Part shown: in pieces, positions 1 to 8,018 of the stretch
Position numbering within the stretch: the first letter of the stretch is position 1
How the letters are laid out: each line of letters opens with the position of its first letter
Assembly: GCA_023715865.1 (NCBI GenBank)
Contig: JAMBOW010000006.1
Span: 124,001 to 188,000, forward strand
DNA: 64,000 nucleotides
Direction of reading: 5' to 3'
Source: Neobacillus mesonae
GTDB taxonomy: Bacteria; Bacillota; Bacilli; Paenibacillales; Paenibacillaceae
Program-made: the position numbers and the translations under genes
Notes under the pieces: generated by a model
What the model was told of the DNA's origin: nothing
Databases searched by the model: none
Seen by the model: only the letters and a program-made list of their open reading frames with translations

Positions 1-1
1 G

Positions 2-418
2 CTAAGTAATGCAGAGCTAAATGTTGAGGATTATGAAGATCGGTATTATTTATATATTCCCACACAGGATGGTGAACTCAACGAGATTAAGTCCTATGAA
101 CAACTGGACAAAGAAATAAGTAACTTGGAATTACAAAATAGTTTTCAGTATGGATTAATTTATTCAAATGAATTTACGGATACATGGGAGGTTAGGAAGG
201 TATTCCAGTTGATTTCAGGTAAGGAGTATTCTTTATGCAAGCATTCTTCTAAAGTTGCTAAATTACCAGGTGGAAATTATTTAACAGTAATTGGCTCAAA
301 GGAGAACGAAAGTAAACTGTTTCAATCTTTACTGAATTACATCGAAAAAAATGGTTCGGCTTGTACTACCATCTATAAGTTTTATTTAATGCTGGATTTT
401 TTTAATCAAGATAGTTAA
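2..418 (+). CDS. C-terminal part of a probable MerR-type regulator effector domain (5' truncated)
   Basis: An open frame runs in from the left edge and ends at TAA 416-418, so only the last 138 codons are present. A TTG at 125 could be read as a start, but the frame is open upstream of it with no ribosome binding site, so I treat the gene as cut by the window. The stretch LPGGNYLTVIGSKENESK followed by a helix ending LLNYIEKNG resembles the GyrI-like effector-binding domain found at the C-terminus of MerR-family regulators such as BmrR, where it binds hydrophobic ligands (family knowledge). The DNA-binding part would lie left of the window. The assignment is by resemblance only. Confidence 0.55.
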   Translation, partial: LSNAELNVEDYEDRYYLYIPTQDGELNEIKSYEQLDKEISNLELQNSFQYGLIYSNEFTDTWEVRKVFQLISGKEYSLCKHSSKVAKLPGGNYLTVIGSKENESKLFQSLLNYIEKNGSACTTIYKFYLMLDFFNQDS

Positions 419-450
419 CATTGCCAATTTCAAGTCCCTATTGATTAAAG

Positions 451-484
451 AAAGGTCTATCCCATGTTATGGGACAGACCTTTT
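451..484. terminator. bidirectional intrinsic terminator
   Basis: The arms AAAGGTCT-A-TCCCA and TGGGA-C-AGACCTTT form a hairpin between two convergent genes. A T-rich tail follows on the plus strand and the A-run before the stem serves the minus strand. Confidence 0.8.
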
Positions 485-486
485 AT

Positions 487-1122
487 TCATTTAAACTCAT
501 ATTGGTAGATAAAGTTGGTATGTTGAAACTCTCCATCAGGTAGATCAAATACAGAGACTTCCTCATTAAGATATACAAAACCATTGTGTCCGTAAAAGCT
601 ATAGCTGCTCATTGTGTCGGTAAAGACATAGATTTTACTCGTGTTTTTATCACGAAGGTATGAAAAAAGTTCATTTAGCAATCTCTTTCCTATCTTTTTT
701 CCTCTTGCCTCTTCAGAAACCGCAAATAATTCAAGACAACCTTGAAACTCATCTTGCTTTCCATGTAATAATTTGGTGTATGCTTCATGAGTTTTAGAAG
801 TAAGATCAATAAAAGTCATTCGTTCAGTGTCATCTAATTTCATAAGTTGTATAAGTTCTTCTGTATAGTCACTCTGCAATAACCGAAATGAGGGAATTTC
901 GCCATTCCTAGAGCCGAATATAACTCCAACAATGTTTCCATCCAGTATGGCAACTTTTCCAAAAGTACTTTTATTGAGAATAGGACCTATAAACATCATA
1001 GTAATTGCTGCATCTATAATTTCATCATCTTCTATAAAACTTTTGGCATTCCAAGTCTCGGCTATTAAATTTGTAATGTGTTTTAAATCCTCTTGCCTAA
1101 CATCCCTAATCTCTAGATTCAT
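487..1122 (-). CDS. GNAT-family N-acetyltransferase
   Basis: A 211-residue protein with the GNAT layout. It has an N-terminal strand and helix (LEIRDVRQEDLKHITNLI), a central acceptor region, and the acetyl-CoA loop near residues 138-148 (EEARGKKIGKRLLNEL, matching the R/Q-x-x-G-x-G/A pattern). A late YVFTDTMSSYSFYGHNGF segment is typical of the last strands of the fold. The ATG at 1122 follows AAAGGAGG at good spacing. These enzymes transfer acetyl from acetyl-CoA to an amine; the substrate cannot be told from sequence. It is monocistronic and convergent with the gene at the left edge, sharing a terminator with it. Confidence 0.85.
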   Translation of the reverse strand: MNLEIRDVRQEDLKHITNLIAETWNAKSFIEDDEIIDAAITMMFIGPILNKSTFGKVAILDGNIVGVIFGSRNGEIPSFRLLQSDYTEELIQLMKLDDTERMTFIDLTSKTHEAYTKLLHGKQDEFQGCLELFAVSEEARGKKIGKRLLNELFSYLRDKNTSKIYVFTDTMSSYSFYGHNGFVYLNEEVSVFDLPDGEFQHTNFIYQYEFK

Positions 1123-1519
1123 ATTGAAAGCCTCCTTTTAATTAACTTACAACCCAACCTTAATGTCTCCCCTAAGGGTAGAGTCAAGAACGGATTGATC
1201 TAGCTGATTTTTTTTCTTACCATCTTAAGGGAAGCAGAATCCGATTACCGATTAGATTAGATAAATATCTAACTATAATGTAACACGATTTCACTAAACT
1301 AACGGGCAGTGAATAATAAACAAAATGACGACGGTAAATCTAGAAAGGGGGTATGCCAAGTACAACAGAAGATTCAAAATAACGGAGATTCTAACATGAT
1401 TTAATTCATCGCTTGTATCTTACAAATATGTAAGTTAGTTGTAAGTTTGAGTCATGGTACCTGATAGCGTAATTTTCTATAATGCACATTATAAGAATGT
1501 ATAAAAATTAGGGGGTAAA
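1123..1519. other. 397-bp non-coding gap with palindrome and promoter-like elements
   Basis: I see no convincing gene here. A 16-bp perfect inverted repeat TTAGATA-AA-TATCTAA lies at 1257-1272, immediately upstream of TATAAT at 1274-1279, as expected for an operator in a promoter. A second TATAAT sits at 1478-1483 and is the likelier -10 for the uppP gene. An AAAGGGGGT at about 1345 precedes a nine-codon ORF with spacing too short to be functional. Confidence 0.5.
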
Positions 1520-2335
1520 ATGGGAGAAACAGATATTATTTTCGTGCTCAAAATGATTATTATAGGGCTAGTTCAAGGATTTACCGAACCGATTCCTGTC
1601 TCCTCTAGTGGCCATGTAATGATTGTTAGTGAGATTTTAGGACTGGGTGAACAAGGTTTCACCTTTGCTATTCTAACAAATACAGCTTCACTTCTTGCTA
1701 TACTTTATTTCTATAGACAAGATATTGTAAGGCTCGCCATGAATTCTATCCTTTATTTGAAAACGAGAAATGATCGCTATAAAAATGACTTTCGCTTTGT
1801 ATGCTTTATTATCATTGGTACGATTCCAGCAGGTGTTCTAGGAATGTTAATAAGTGATTATATAACAGAAAATGTTAACATGGCAACGATTGCGGTCATG
1901 CTATTTGTTACAGGGATTGCGCTCTGGTTGATTCGAAATATGAAGGGAGTTAAAGGTGAAGGTGATATCACTTTCAAGGATGCACTCATTGTTGGTTTAG
2001 GACAGGCGGTTGCCTTAACACCAGGGATTAGTCGTTCAGGTGCAACCATTATTTCAGCAATTGCCGTTGGAATGAAACAAGATACCGCCCTGCGATTTTC
2101 ATTTATGTTATATATACCTGTCAGTATTGGGGGAGTGATACTAGGTATATCTGACTTTTTGAATGAACCCAATAAGGCAGACTTAGCCGTTCCATATTTA
2201 GCTGCATTTATTGCAACACTTTTAATGACCTTTTTTGCTTTGAAATGGTTTATGGGAATTATGAAAAATGGAAAGTTAGTTTACTTTACATATTATTGCT
2301 TCATTGTTGGGGTATTGCTTCTCATTTTTTTCTAA
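1520..2335 (+). CDS. uppP: undecaprenyl-diphosphatase (UppP/BacA family)
   Basis: An integral membrane phosphatase of 271 residues, the normal family length. It removes a phosphate from undecaprenyl diphosphate so the lipid carrier can be reused in wall synthesis; members confer bacitracin tolerance (family knowledge). The two signature motifs are visible: EPIPVSSSGH at residues 23-32, the variant of the E-x-x-P-I-S-S-T-G-H motif, and PGISRSGAT near residues 168-176 with the essential arginine. About eight hydrophobic helices are evident. The ATG follows AGGGGGT closely. The SSSGH in place of SSTGH is a tolerated variation. The gene stands alone, ends near a shared terminator, and is probably one of several paralogues, as is usual in Bacillota. 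Confidence 0.93.
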   Translation: MGETDIIFVLKMIIIGLVQGFTEPIPVSSSGHVMIVSEILGLGEQGFTFAILTNTASLLAILYFYRQDIVRLAMNSILYLKTRNDRYKNDFRFVCFIIIGTIPAGVLGMLISDYITENVNMATIAVMLFVTGIALWLIRNMKGVKGEGDITFKDALIVGLGQAVALTPGISRSGATIISAIAVGMKQDTALRFSFMLYIPVSIGGVILGISDFLNEPNKADLAVPYLAAFIATLLMTFFALKWFMGIMKNGKLVYFTYYCFIVGVLLLIFF

Positions 2336-2402
2336 AGGATTTTGCATCAGGGAAGTTATTAATATTGGAGGATTCGGCTTATTCCGTTCATTAAGGATGA
2401 AA

Positions 2403-2430
2403 GACCCCTGCAAATTTGCAGGGGCCTTGT
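2403..2430. terminator. bidirectional intrinsic terminator
   Basis: CCCCTGC-AAATTT-GCAGGGG at 2406-2425 is a perfect hairpin between convergent uppP and cotJC. T-rich tails are present on both strands (CCTTGTT on plus, TCTTTC on minus). Confidence 0.75.
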
Positions 2431-2434
2431 TATA

Positions 2435-3004
2435 TTAGTAGAACTTCTTTTGATTCCGATCATCCTTAATAATTTCAACCGCTTCACGAAAGCGCTGGGA
2501 ATGGACAACTTCCCGCTCTCTAAGGAATTTAAGTCCGTCTTGCAGGTCTACATCATCCGTCATGTCGATGAGCCATTGATATGTAGCGCGTGCCTTTTCC
2601 TCAGCCGCGATGTCCTCGTAAAGATCGGCAATGGGGTCACCTTTTGCCTGAATGTAGGTAGCCGTCCAAGGTACACCGGAAGCATTTTGATAGAACAAGG
2701 CATGGTCATGATTCACAAAATGATCTCCAAGCCCGGCTGCCTTCATCTGCTCTGGAGTAGCATCCTTCGTTAACTTGTAAACCATTGTGGCAATCATCTC
2801 AAGGTGGGCAAATTCTTCCGTTCCTATGTCTGTTAACAGTCCGATGACTTTATCGGGAATGGTATATCGCTGATTCAAATATCGCAGAGCCGCAGCGAGC
2901 TCTCCGTCCGCGCCTCCGTATTGTTCCAGTAGAAATTTAGCCATCATGGGATCGCATTTACTAACCCGAACAGGATACTGCAATTTTTTATCATATACCC
3001 ACAT
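2435..3004 (-). CDS. cotJC: spore coat protein CotJC, manganese-catalase fold
   Basis: A 189-residue protein, exactly the length known for CotJC. It shares long motifs with the family: MWVYDKKLQYPV at the start, YGGADGELAAALRYLNQR, IGTEEFAHLEMIATMVYKL, KGDPIADLYEDIAAEEKARA, and REREVVHSQRFREA near the end. The E-x-x-H pairs in EEFAHLE and the EK/H residues in the later helices are the expected di-manganese ligands of the Mn-catalase fold. It is the last gene of cotJABC and is made in the mother cell, where it is incorporated into the inner coat together with CotJA (family knowledge). It starts 23 bp after cotJB. Confidence 0.96.
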   Translation of the reverse strand: MWVYDKKLQYPVRVSKCDPMMAKFLLEQYGGADGELAAALRYLNQRYTIPDKVIGLLTDIGTEEFAHLEMIATMVYKLTKDATPEQMKAAGLGDHFVNHDHALFYQNASGVPWTATYIQAKGDPIADLYEDIAAEEKARATYQWLIDMTDDVDLQDGLKFLREREVVHSQRFREAVEIIKDDRNQKKFY

Positions 3005-3027
3005 GTTATGAATTTGCCTCCTTTACT

Positions 3028-3294
3028 TTAGACTTGCCATGGCCATGGCGATTTGGACCATTGATAATAAGGCTGCTGTGCCCCGCTCTGACCGAATTGA
3101 AGCAGGGGACCGTACAGTGCCTCGAATTGATCAGCGAGATCCCTTCTCGTTCTTGCGTACAGATTGAATTGTTCGAGGGCTGCGGGATCATCAGGGTGTG
3201 TATCCAAATACAAAGTCAGCTCAACAAGCACAAAATCGAGTGCCTGCAGCTCGTGCAGCAATTTGTAGTAATTCTCATCAATCGGATTATTCAC
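3028..3294 (-). CDS. cotJB: spore coat protein CotJB
   Basis: An 88-residue acidic protein with the CotJB pattern YYKLLHELQALDFVLVELTL followed by LDTHPDD and a helical segment. It is the middle gene of the coat operon between cotJA and cotJC. CotJB helps assemble CotJA and CotJC into the coat (family knowledge). The C-terminus here is Gln/Trp/Pro-rich (QWSKSPWPWQV), a short extension of the sort that varies between species. Confidence 0.92.
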   Translation of the reverse strand: MNNPIDENYYKLLHELQALDFVLVELTLYLDTHPDDPAALEQFNLYARTRRDLADQFEALYGPLLQFGQSGAQQPYYQWSKSPWPWQV

Positions 3295-3353
3295 ATCTCT
3301 TCTCCCCTTTCTTTCAGATTGCCTACTGAAGAGCTTTCAAATAGAAGTACCTG

Positions 3354-3581
3354 CTACTTGTTCTTCGGCGGGTCATAAGGGCTGTACAGCGCCTTCCACA
3401 AGGTACCGTACTTCAAGGCATCGAATGCGCTGAACTGGGGCAGGTTTGGAGGCTGAAAGCCAAGATAAAGATTCGGAGGCGTGCTGTAATATTTCACGCG
3501 GATCGGAGGGCAGGGATCAAACGGTCCGACAAACGGTTCATAGGACTTGAACTGAGAGGTATTCATGACGCGACCATCCAC
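3354..3581 (-). CDS. cotJA: spore coat protein CotJA
   Basis: A 75-residue Pro- and Tyr-rich protein. It has the CotJA hallmarks of a proline-rich front half (FDPCPPIRVKYYSTPPNLYL) and a conserved end LKYGTLWKALYSPYDPP. The ATG at 3581 has AAAGGTG just upstream. The next in-frame ATG (3566) has no ribosome binding site, so I prefer the longer form. It is the first gene of cotJABC, downstream of a SigE-like promoter. Confidence 0.9.
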   Translation of the reverse strand: MDGRVMNTSQFKSYEPFVGPFDPCPPIRVKYYSTPPNLYLGFQPPNLPQFSAFDALKYGTLWKALYSPYDPPKNK

Positions 3582-3652
3582 ACCTTTCTTTTAGATTCAA
3601 TTAAAATTCACATCATTTAGCATTCTTCGGTCTTTGTATTTGCTCTGTAAGA

Positions 3653-3683
3653 TGTATATGCCAGTCAGTTTTGTCCAAATACA
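3653..3683 (-). promoter_or_regulatory. putative SigE promoter of cotJABC
   Basis: On the minus strand TGTATTT (3677-3683) is followed about 14 nt later by GCATATACA (3653-3661). This resembles the mother-cell SigE consensus (-35 KMATATT, -10 CATACAnT) and lies about 70 bp ahead of cotJA. cotJ is a SigE target in B. subtilis, which agrees. The match is by eye. Confidence 0.5.
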
Positions 3684-3915
3684 TCATTGTTGCATCTAAT
3701 GAAAATTGCATAAACACGAAAGTATTTTAGTAAAATTGTACATTTTATGAAAAGTATCTATAGAAAGTTAGGGGTAACAAAAAGGTCTTTTGAACCTATT
3801 TTTTAGTTTAGAATTTAATAAAATAGTTCAAAAGTTTTGTTTTTTCTGTTAATGAACCAACATTGGATACCGATATACTAATCATCAAGTGTGCAAGCAA
3901 AGGAGATATTCTCGC
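3684..3915. other. AT-rich intergenic region with long inverted repeat
   Basis: This lies between the divergent cotJ promoter and the HIRAN gene. An imperfect inverted repeat spans 3788-3833, with arms TTTTGAAC-C-TATTTT and AAAATA-GTTCAAAA (one bulged C), followed on the plus strand by a T-rich stretch. It could be an operator or a weak hairpin. No ORF of note. Confidence 0.45.
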
Positions 3916-4278
3916 ATGCAAAAAAAAGTTTATGCAGCTATAACAGGAATGAAAAACCATCAGAACTCCACAAAATTAAAAGTGGGAGAGCCTGTTTTTC
4001 TGATAAAAGATCCGGATAACTTGTCCGACCCGGAAGCCATCCGCGTCGTTTTGCCTCCGCATGGACAAATTGGCTATATTGCGAATAGTCCTGAAGCAGT
4101 GCCGAGAGGCTGCTGCAGTGCAGGACGAATCTATGATTCATTCAAGCAGCAGACACTCGCGGTGGTGCAGTTTATATTTCAGGATGTGGCGATTTTAGAG
4201 CTTCGAGAAGTTGCTGCGATGACTGGAGCGGAAGAAAAGGAAGTCTTTATTGTGTTCCGTACATCAGAGAGAATCTAA
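3916..4278 (+). CDS. small stand-alone HIRAN-domain protein
   Basis: A 120-residue protein if translated from ATG 3916, which has AAAGGAGAT 8 nt upstream. An in-frame GTG at 3889 would place that ribosome binding site inside the gene. The body matches the HIRAN fold: VYAAITGM, then KVGEPVFLIKDPDNLSDPEA, a strand IRVVLP, and GQIGYIANSPEAVPRG. HIRAN domains in SWI2/SNF2 helicases bind 3'-OH DNA ends; small bacterial versions are of unknown role (family knowledge). The 3' end overlaps the convergent glycosyltransferase by 15 bp, so no terminator separates them. Confidence 0.75.
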   Translation: MQKKVYAAITGMKNHQNSTKLKVGEPVFLIKDPDNLSDPEAIRVVLPPHGQIGYIANSPEAVPRGCCSAGRIYDSFKQQTLAVVQFIFQDVAILELREVAAMTGAEEKEVFIVFRTSERI

Positions 4279-5412
4279 TGCATTTCGTTCATCAACAATA
4301 TGTTCACTGATCAGATGCTCGTATTTGGCTTCCAGGGTAGAAGCTGTCGCTTGCCAGGTGAAGTGTAATTGCACTTTATTTCTTCCGTTTGCACCCATTG
4401 AGCGGGCTAGATCGGGATTCTTTGCCAGCTCGGTAAGACGTCTCGCGAAGCCGAGTGCATTCTGATAATTCTTAATTAGAAACCCGTCATAACCATCCTC
4501 AATGATCTCTCGAATACCGCCGTTCCTTGATGCGATGACGGGAATGCCGGAGGCCATGGCCTCTACATTGACGAGTCCAAAGGCTTCGTGCTTCTGAGAA
4601 GGGCAAACGATGCAATTTGCAAGCGGATACAGATTATGAATTTGCTCATGGGGGACCTCGCCTAGAAAAAGAAGCTGGACCCGCAGTTTTTTTGCAAGTT
4701 GTCTCAAGGCGGCAGGATATGTTTGTGTTTTGCTGTTCCCCGCAATTATGAGTCTCGCTTTAACGGCAGGTCGAATTCGATGCAGAGCACGAATTAGAAC
4801 GGGGAGACCCTTCTGAGGAATAACTCTCCCGACAAACAGCACATTAAAGTGCTCTTTTGTTATGCCAAAGATTTGCATATAGTATTGTTTTTCCTCAGGA
4901 CTTAACGGCTTAAACCGCTGAAAATCTACACCTAAGGGAGCCGTCAGAATTTGTTCCGGAGCAAGCGAGAAGCGGCTGACGAGACGCCTTTTCAAGGAAC
5001 GGCTGTTTGCTATAACTAAATCGGCTTTATGAAGCATAGAAGAAATGGATTTTGAGCTCGGGACGAACGTAAGCGAGTGGAGAAAGAGGGTTACCGGCTT
5101 TTCAGGGAACGCTTGTTTAATTGCTGCCATATGACGAGGACGGTTATCTACTTGAATAATATCAACATGCTCAAGAGTCCTGATGCATTTAATGACCTCT
5201 ACTCTATATTGTGCTTTATTAAGGGCAGGCACTCTTTTGATGACGAGCTGATGCGAAACGAATGTTTCTTTAGGAAGATGTATTGCAGCTCTGCTGATGA
5301 GGGTAACCTGATGGCGAATGGACAGCTCCCGGGCGATCGCAAGCATGCAGATTTCTACGGAGCCGCTGCCGGGGAGAGGAAACTGTTCGGGGCAAACCAT
5401 GACGATGTGCAT
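4264..5412 (-). CDS. GT4-family glycosyltransferase, CotSA-like
   Basis: A 382-residue GT-B enzyme when started at ATG 5412 (MHIVMVCPEQFPLPG), which has AAAGGAGAGG 7 nt upstream; the longer frame to 5442 lacks a site. The C-terminal donor-binding half is clear: VLFVGRVIPQKGLPVLI, then the E-x7-E region EAFGLVNVEAMASGIPVIAS with GGIREII. The early PLPGSGSVEI loop resembles the spore-coat glycosyltransferase CotSA of Bacillus, and the gene lies near cotJ, but a coat role is inference. It transfers a sugar from a nucleotide donor; the acceptor is unknown. The last codons overlap the HIRAN gene. Confidence 0.85.
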   Translation of the reverse strand: MHIVMVCPEQFPLPGSGSVEICMLAIARELSIRHQVTLISRAAIHLPKETFVSHQLVIKRVPALNKAQYRVEVIKCIRTLEHVDIIQVDNRPRHMAAIKQAFPEKPVTLFLHSLTFVPSSKSISSMLHKADLVIANSRSLKRRLVSRFSLAPEQILTAPLGVDFQRFKPLSPEEKQYYMQIFGITKEHFNVLFVGRVIPQKGLPVLIRALHRIRPAVKARLIIAGNSKTQTYPAALRQLAKKLRVQLLFLGEVPHEQIHNLYPLANCIVCPSQKHEAFGLVNVEAMASGIPVIASRNGGIREIIEDGYDGFLIKNYQNALGFARRLTELAKNPDLARSMGANGRNKVQLHFTWQATASTLEAKYEHLISEHIVDERNALDSL

Positions 5413-5579
5413 ATAACTATCCTCTCCTTTTATAGTGAACAAGGATATACTATATATATGCTGCTGGTATTGCTAAAGTTAGCAAGAGGTGGTGGCATAC
5501 AAGAAAAACCGTATTCTCTGCATCATACAAGCAGTGAACACGGTCCTTTTGCGTTGGGAGAATGCCTATAAATAAGCTG

Positions 5580-6869
5580 TTACTTCGATATCCGATATAA
5601 AACCACACCGTGAGCCGGCACTTCGGCCTTAATGACTCCGTTTTGGGAGAACGTTTCCCCACCACTCCATAGATTCTGGAGCTTTACATCTTGTTCCTCC
5701 AGCGCAAGCTCTTTGAGACTCACGGAGATCTCATCTGTCGTTTCTCCAATATTAAATAATGCAACATACGCGGAATGGTTGTCTTCTTCCTCTGCAGACC
5801 AGACGATGCTCGTATCTGTACGATAAATTTGTTTGGCGCCGGTACTGTATCTATGCATATGGAGAACCTCTTTGTTCGTCAAGAGCGAAAGCGTCCAGTC
5901 ATCATTGTCCCGCAGCTCCCCGCCAAACATGAGCGGTGACCTGAATATGGACCATAAGGTCATCATGGTCAACTGTTCGTCTTTTGTAAAGCGCGTCCAT
6001 CGGTCACTTCCGCCGCCGTCGACGGATCGAATTCCGATATGACCGAGCGGAAGCATATCACAGTCCGGCCAATTGCCGGGAGCAGGGCGGCCTTCCCACT
6101 GTTTGCAGCGGTCAAACATATCAAGCAGCAGACTCCAATGATCCCAAAAGTCATCTGTCATCCGCCACATGTTGGCATGTTGTTCAAGATAATCAGCATC
6201 GCTCACATTGGCAGGCCCTGGAGACAAACTGAGCACCATTTCACGCCCGCAGCTATCAATGGCATCACGGATCAATTGAATCTCCGGCAGATGAGCATTG
6301 TACAGTCTTGAAGCGGCAATATCATCAACCTTCACAAAGTCAACGCCCCATTCCGCATAAAGCTCAAACAATGAACGATAATAGGCTGCTGCACCCTCCT
6401 GCGAAGCATCAACACCATACATATCCGTATTCCAAGGGCAAATGGAGTTGGGGTGGGCAATATCGCGAGCGGTCTGCTCCGAGCCTTTAATCTTCGTTGC
6501 AGCATGAGCAGCCTGCCTAGGAATACCACGCATAATATGAATGCCAAATTTGAGTCCAAGGCTGTGTACATAATCCGCCAGCGGCTTGAATCCGGCACCG
6601 TCCTTTGCAGACGGGAAGCGACCCTCAGCCGGCATAAGTCGAGAATATTCATCCATCGTAAGCGGAACAAATTTTCGATAAACGGAAGAGTTGGCGTAGG
6701 GTTCGTACCACTGGATATCGACCACGATGTACTCCCATCCATGGTTCTTCAAATGTTCTGCCATATATTCGGCATTGCCTCTAATTTCAGCTTCGGAAAC
6801 GGCGGCTCCGTAACAATCCCAGCTGTTCCATCCCATAGGAGGAGTTTGAGCAAAAGCTTGATGCGACAT
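5580..6869 (-). CDS. alpha-galactosidase, glycoside hydrolase family 27
   Basis: A cytoplasmic 429-residue GH27 enzyme with no signal peptide. Near the start TPPMGWNSWDCYG is the family signature. The catalytic nucleophile is the Asp in GVDFVKVDD (about residue 180), and the acid/base is an Asp in RMTDDFWDHW (about residue 238). The substrate-loop segment GNWPDCDMLPLGHIG follows, and the last 90 residues form the usual beta-sandwich. It would cleave terminal alpha-linked galactose (or a related pyranoside) from imported oligosaccharides. The ATG follows AAAGGAG with a 10-nt gap. The neighbouring AraC gene (6999-7886) lies upstream on the same strand and probably controls it. Confidence 0.93.
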   Translation of the reverse strand: MSHQAFAQTPPMGWNSWDCYGAAVSEAEIRGNAEYMAEHLKNHGWEYIVVDIQWYEPYANSSVYRKFVPLTMDEYSRLMPAEGRFPSAKDGAGFKPLADYVHSLGLKFGIHIMRGIPRQAAHAATKIKGSEQTARDIAHPNSICPWNTDMYGVDASQEGAAAYYRSLFELYAEWGVDFVKVDDIAASRLYNAHLPEIQLIRDAIDSCGREMVLSLSPGPANVSDADYLEQHANMWRMTDDFWDHWSLLLDMFDRCKQWEGRPAPGNWPDCDMLPLGHIGIRSVDGGGSDRWTRFTKDEQLTMMTLWSIFRSPLMFGGELRDNDDWTLSLLTNKEVLHMHRYSTGAKQIYRTDTSIVWSAEEEDNHSAYVALFNIGETTDEISVSLKELALEEQDVKLQNLWSGGETFSQNGVIKAEVPAHGVVLYRISK

Positions 6870-6900
6870 GTTTAATCTTCTCCTTTGCCTCGTACTTAGA

Positions 6901-6929
6901 AATACGAATTATAAAAAATAGCTCGTATT
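6901..6929 (-). promoter_or_regulatory. inverted repeat around a -10 element upstream of the GH27 gene
   Basis: AATACGA (6901-6907) and TCGTATT (6923-6929) are perfect 7-bp arms. On the minus strand a TATAAT (6908-6913) sits between them, so a protein bound to the repeat would cover the promoter core. The site is 32 bp from the alpha-galactosidase start. The -35 is poor, which would fit an activated promoter. Confidence 0.45.
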
Positions 6930-6998
6930 CATAATTGTAGAGGGCTGGAGTGAATGGAATCTATAATAATATGACGGGATTAATAGCACAATATTGCT

Positions 6999-7886
6999 CT
7001 AATCAAAGAAGAGACGATCATAATTCAGCCGGTCGCTTTGCTGCTCCCGGAACGAGCCGGGGGTCTGTCCTGTTTTGCTGCGAAAAACACGAATAAAATA
7101 ACTGCTGCTCGAAAATCCAACTGCTTCAGCGATTTGTGAAACACTTAAATCAGGCCTTCGAAGCAATTCTATTGCTCGTCCAAGTCTTATCTTGGTTAAA
7201 TAATCGTTTGGCGTCATGCCTGCCGTACGAGAGAAGGAGCGAAGTAGATGATATTTTGAAATATGAAGCTCATCTGCAAGCTGGTCCAGGCTGATCATCC
7301 GATCATAATGTGTCTCCAAATAGCCCGCTGCGAGCCGGATCCTTTCCGGCCAGCTGTCACGGTCCTTGTGCTCACGGTCTGCGTATCGGCTAAGCTCGAG
7401 CATAAATTGATAGACCAGCGAAGAAGCGCTGTAAGGATCGGTAATACGACCAGCTCTCGCCTCGGTATAAATTTCGCGGAGCAGCTTGACCGGGCTGCTT
7501 GCCGGAGGCAGAGATGGAGTACAGCCCAGCTTTTGCTTTACTTCTTCCCATAAAGGGGCTACAAGAGCGGGTCTAAACAGCATGAAGTAAAATTCCCAAG
7601 GTTCATATTCCTTGGTCCAGTAGTACTCATGCGGACTAGGAATCTCTGCTAAAAAGGCTGAGCCCGAAGCCATTTCAAATTTTTCATCGTTTAATTGGAA
7701 TACACCCTGGCCTTCTGTAGTGTATTGGATCAGGAGAAGGGGACCATCCGTCCGTTCGAGTCCGTTCCAGCGGTAATCGATATGATTTATTTTGTCAAAG
7801 CCTACAGCATATAAGTAGCAGATAGGAAGATGGACCGTTTCAGTAAAGCGAAAACCATAGATGCCATAATCTGTGTTTGTTTTCAT
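6999..7886 (-). CDS. AraC-family transcriptional regulator
   Basis: A 295-residue regulator from ATG 7886 (MKTNTDYGIYGF), with a weak GGGGGC upstream; an ATG at 7946 would add 20 residues but has no binding site. The N-terminal cupin-like sensor includes PLLLIQYTTEGQGVFQL and a histidine-containing metal/sugar pocket region (PSPHEYYW). The C-terminal double helix-turn-helix is clear: SLDQLADELHISKYHLLRSF and VSQIAEAVGFSSSSYFIRVF, ending KTGQTPGSFR. It sits directly upstream of, and in line with, the alpha-galactosidase, so it is probably its sugar-responsive activator (inference). Confidence 0.9.
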   Translation of the reverse strand: MKTNTDYGIYGFRFTETVHLPICYLYAVGFDKINHIDYRWNGLERTDGPLLLIQYTTEGQGVFQLNDEKFEMASGSAFLAEIPSPHEYYWTKEYEPWEFYFMLFRPALVAPLWEEVKQKLGCTPSLPPASSPVKLLREIYTEARAGRITDPYSASSLVYQFMLELSRYADREHKDRDSWPERIRLAAGYLETHYDRMISLDQLADELHISKYHLLRSFSRTAGMTPNDYLTKIRLGRAIELLRRPDLSVSQIAEAVGFSSSSYFIRVFRSKTGQTPGSFREQQSDRLNYDRLFFD

Positions 7887-8018
7887 GAGGCTGCCCCCGT
7901 CGTCATGGAAATACCCCTGCTTTTTAGTTAAGCAAGGGTGAAGCATACATGATTATATTCTAAGGGAATGAGGGGAGAAAACAAATGGAAGGGGAGTAGT
8001 TTTTTTCAGCAATCATTT

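Noticed and set aside
1354..1383. Nine-codon ORF after AAAGGGGGT
   Set aside because: The spacing between site and ATG is too short and nothing continues the frame.
5413..5579. SigK promoter for the glycosyltransferase (CATATATATA upstream)
   Set aside because: Spacing inside the -10 is wrong for SigK and no -35 was found; the AT alternation is likely chance.
6332..6742. Long open frame overlapping the alpha-galactosidase in another phase (136 codons)
   Set aside because: It lies wholly inside a strongly supported GH27 gene and lacks a start signal.
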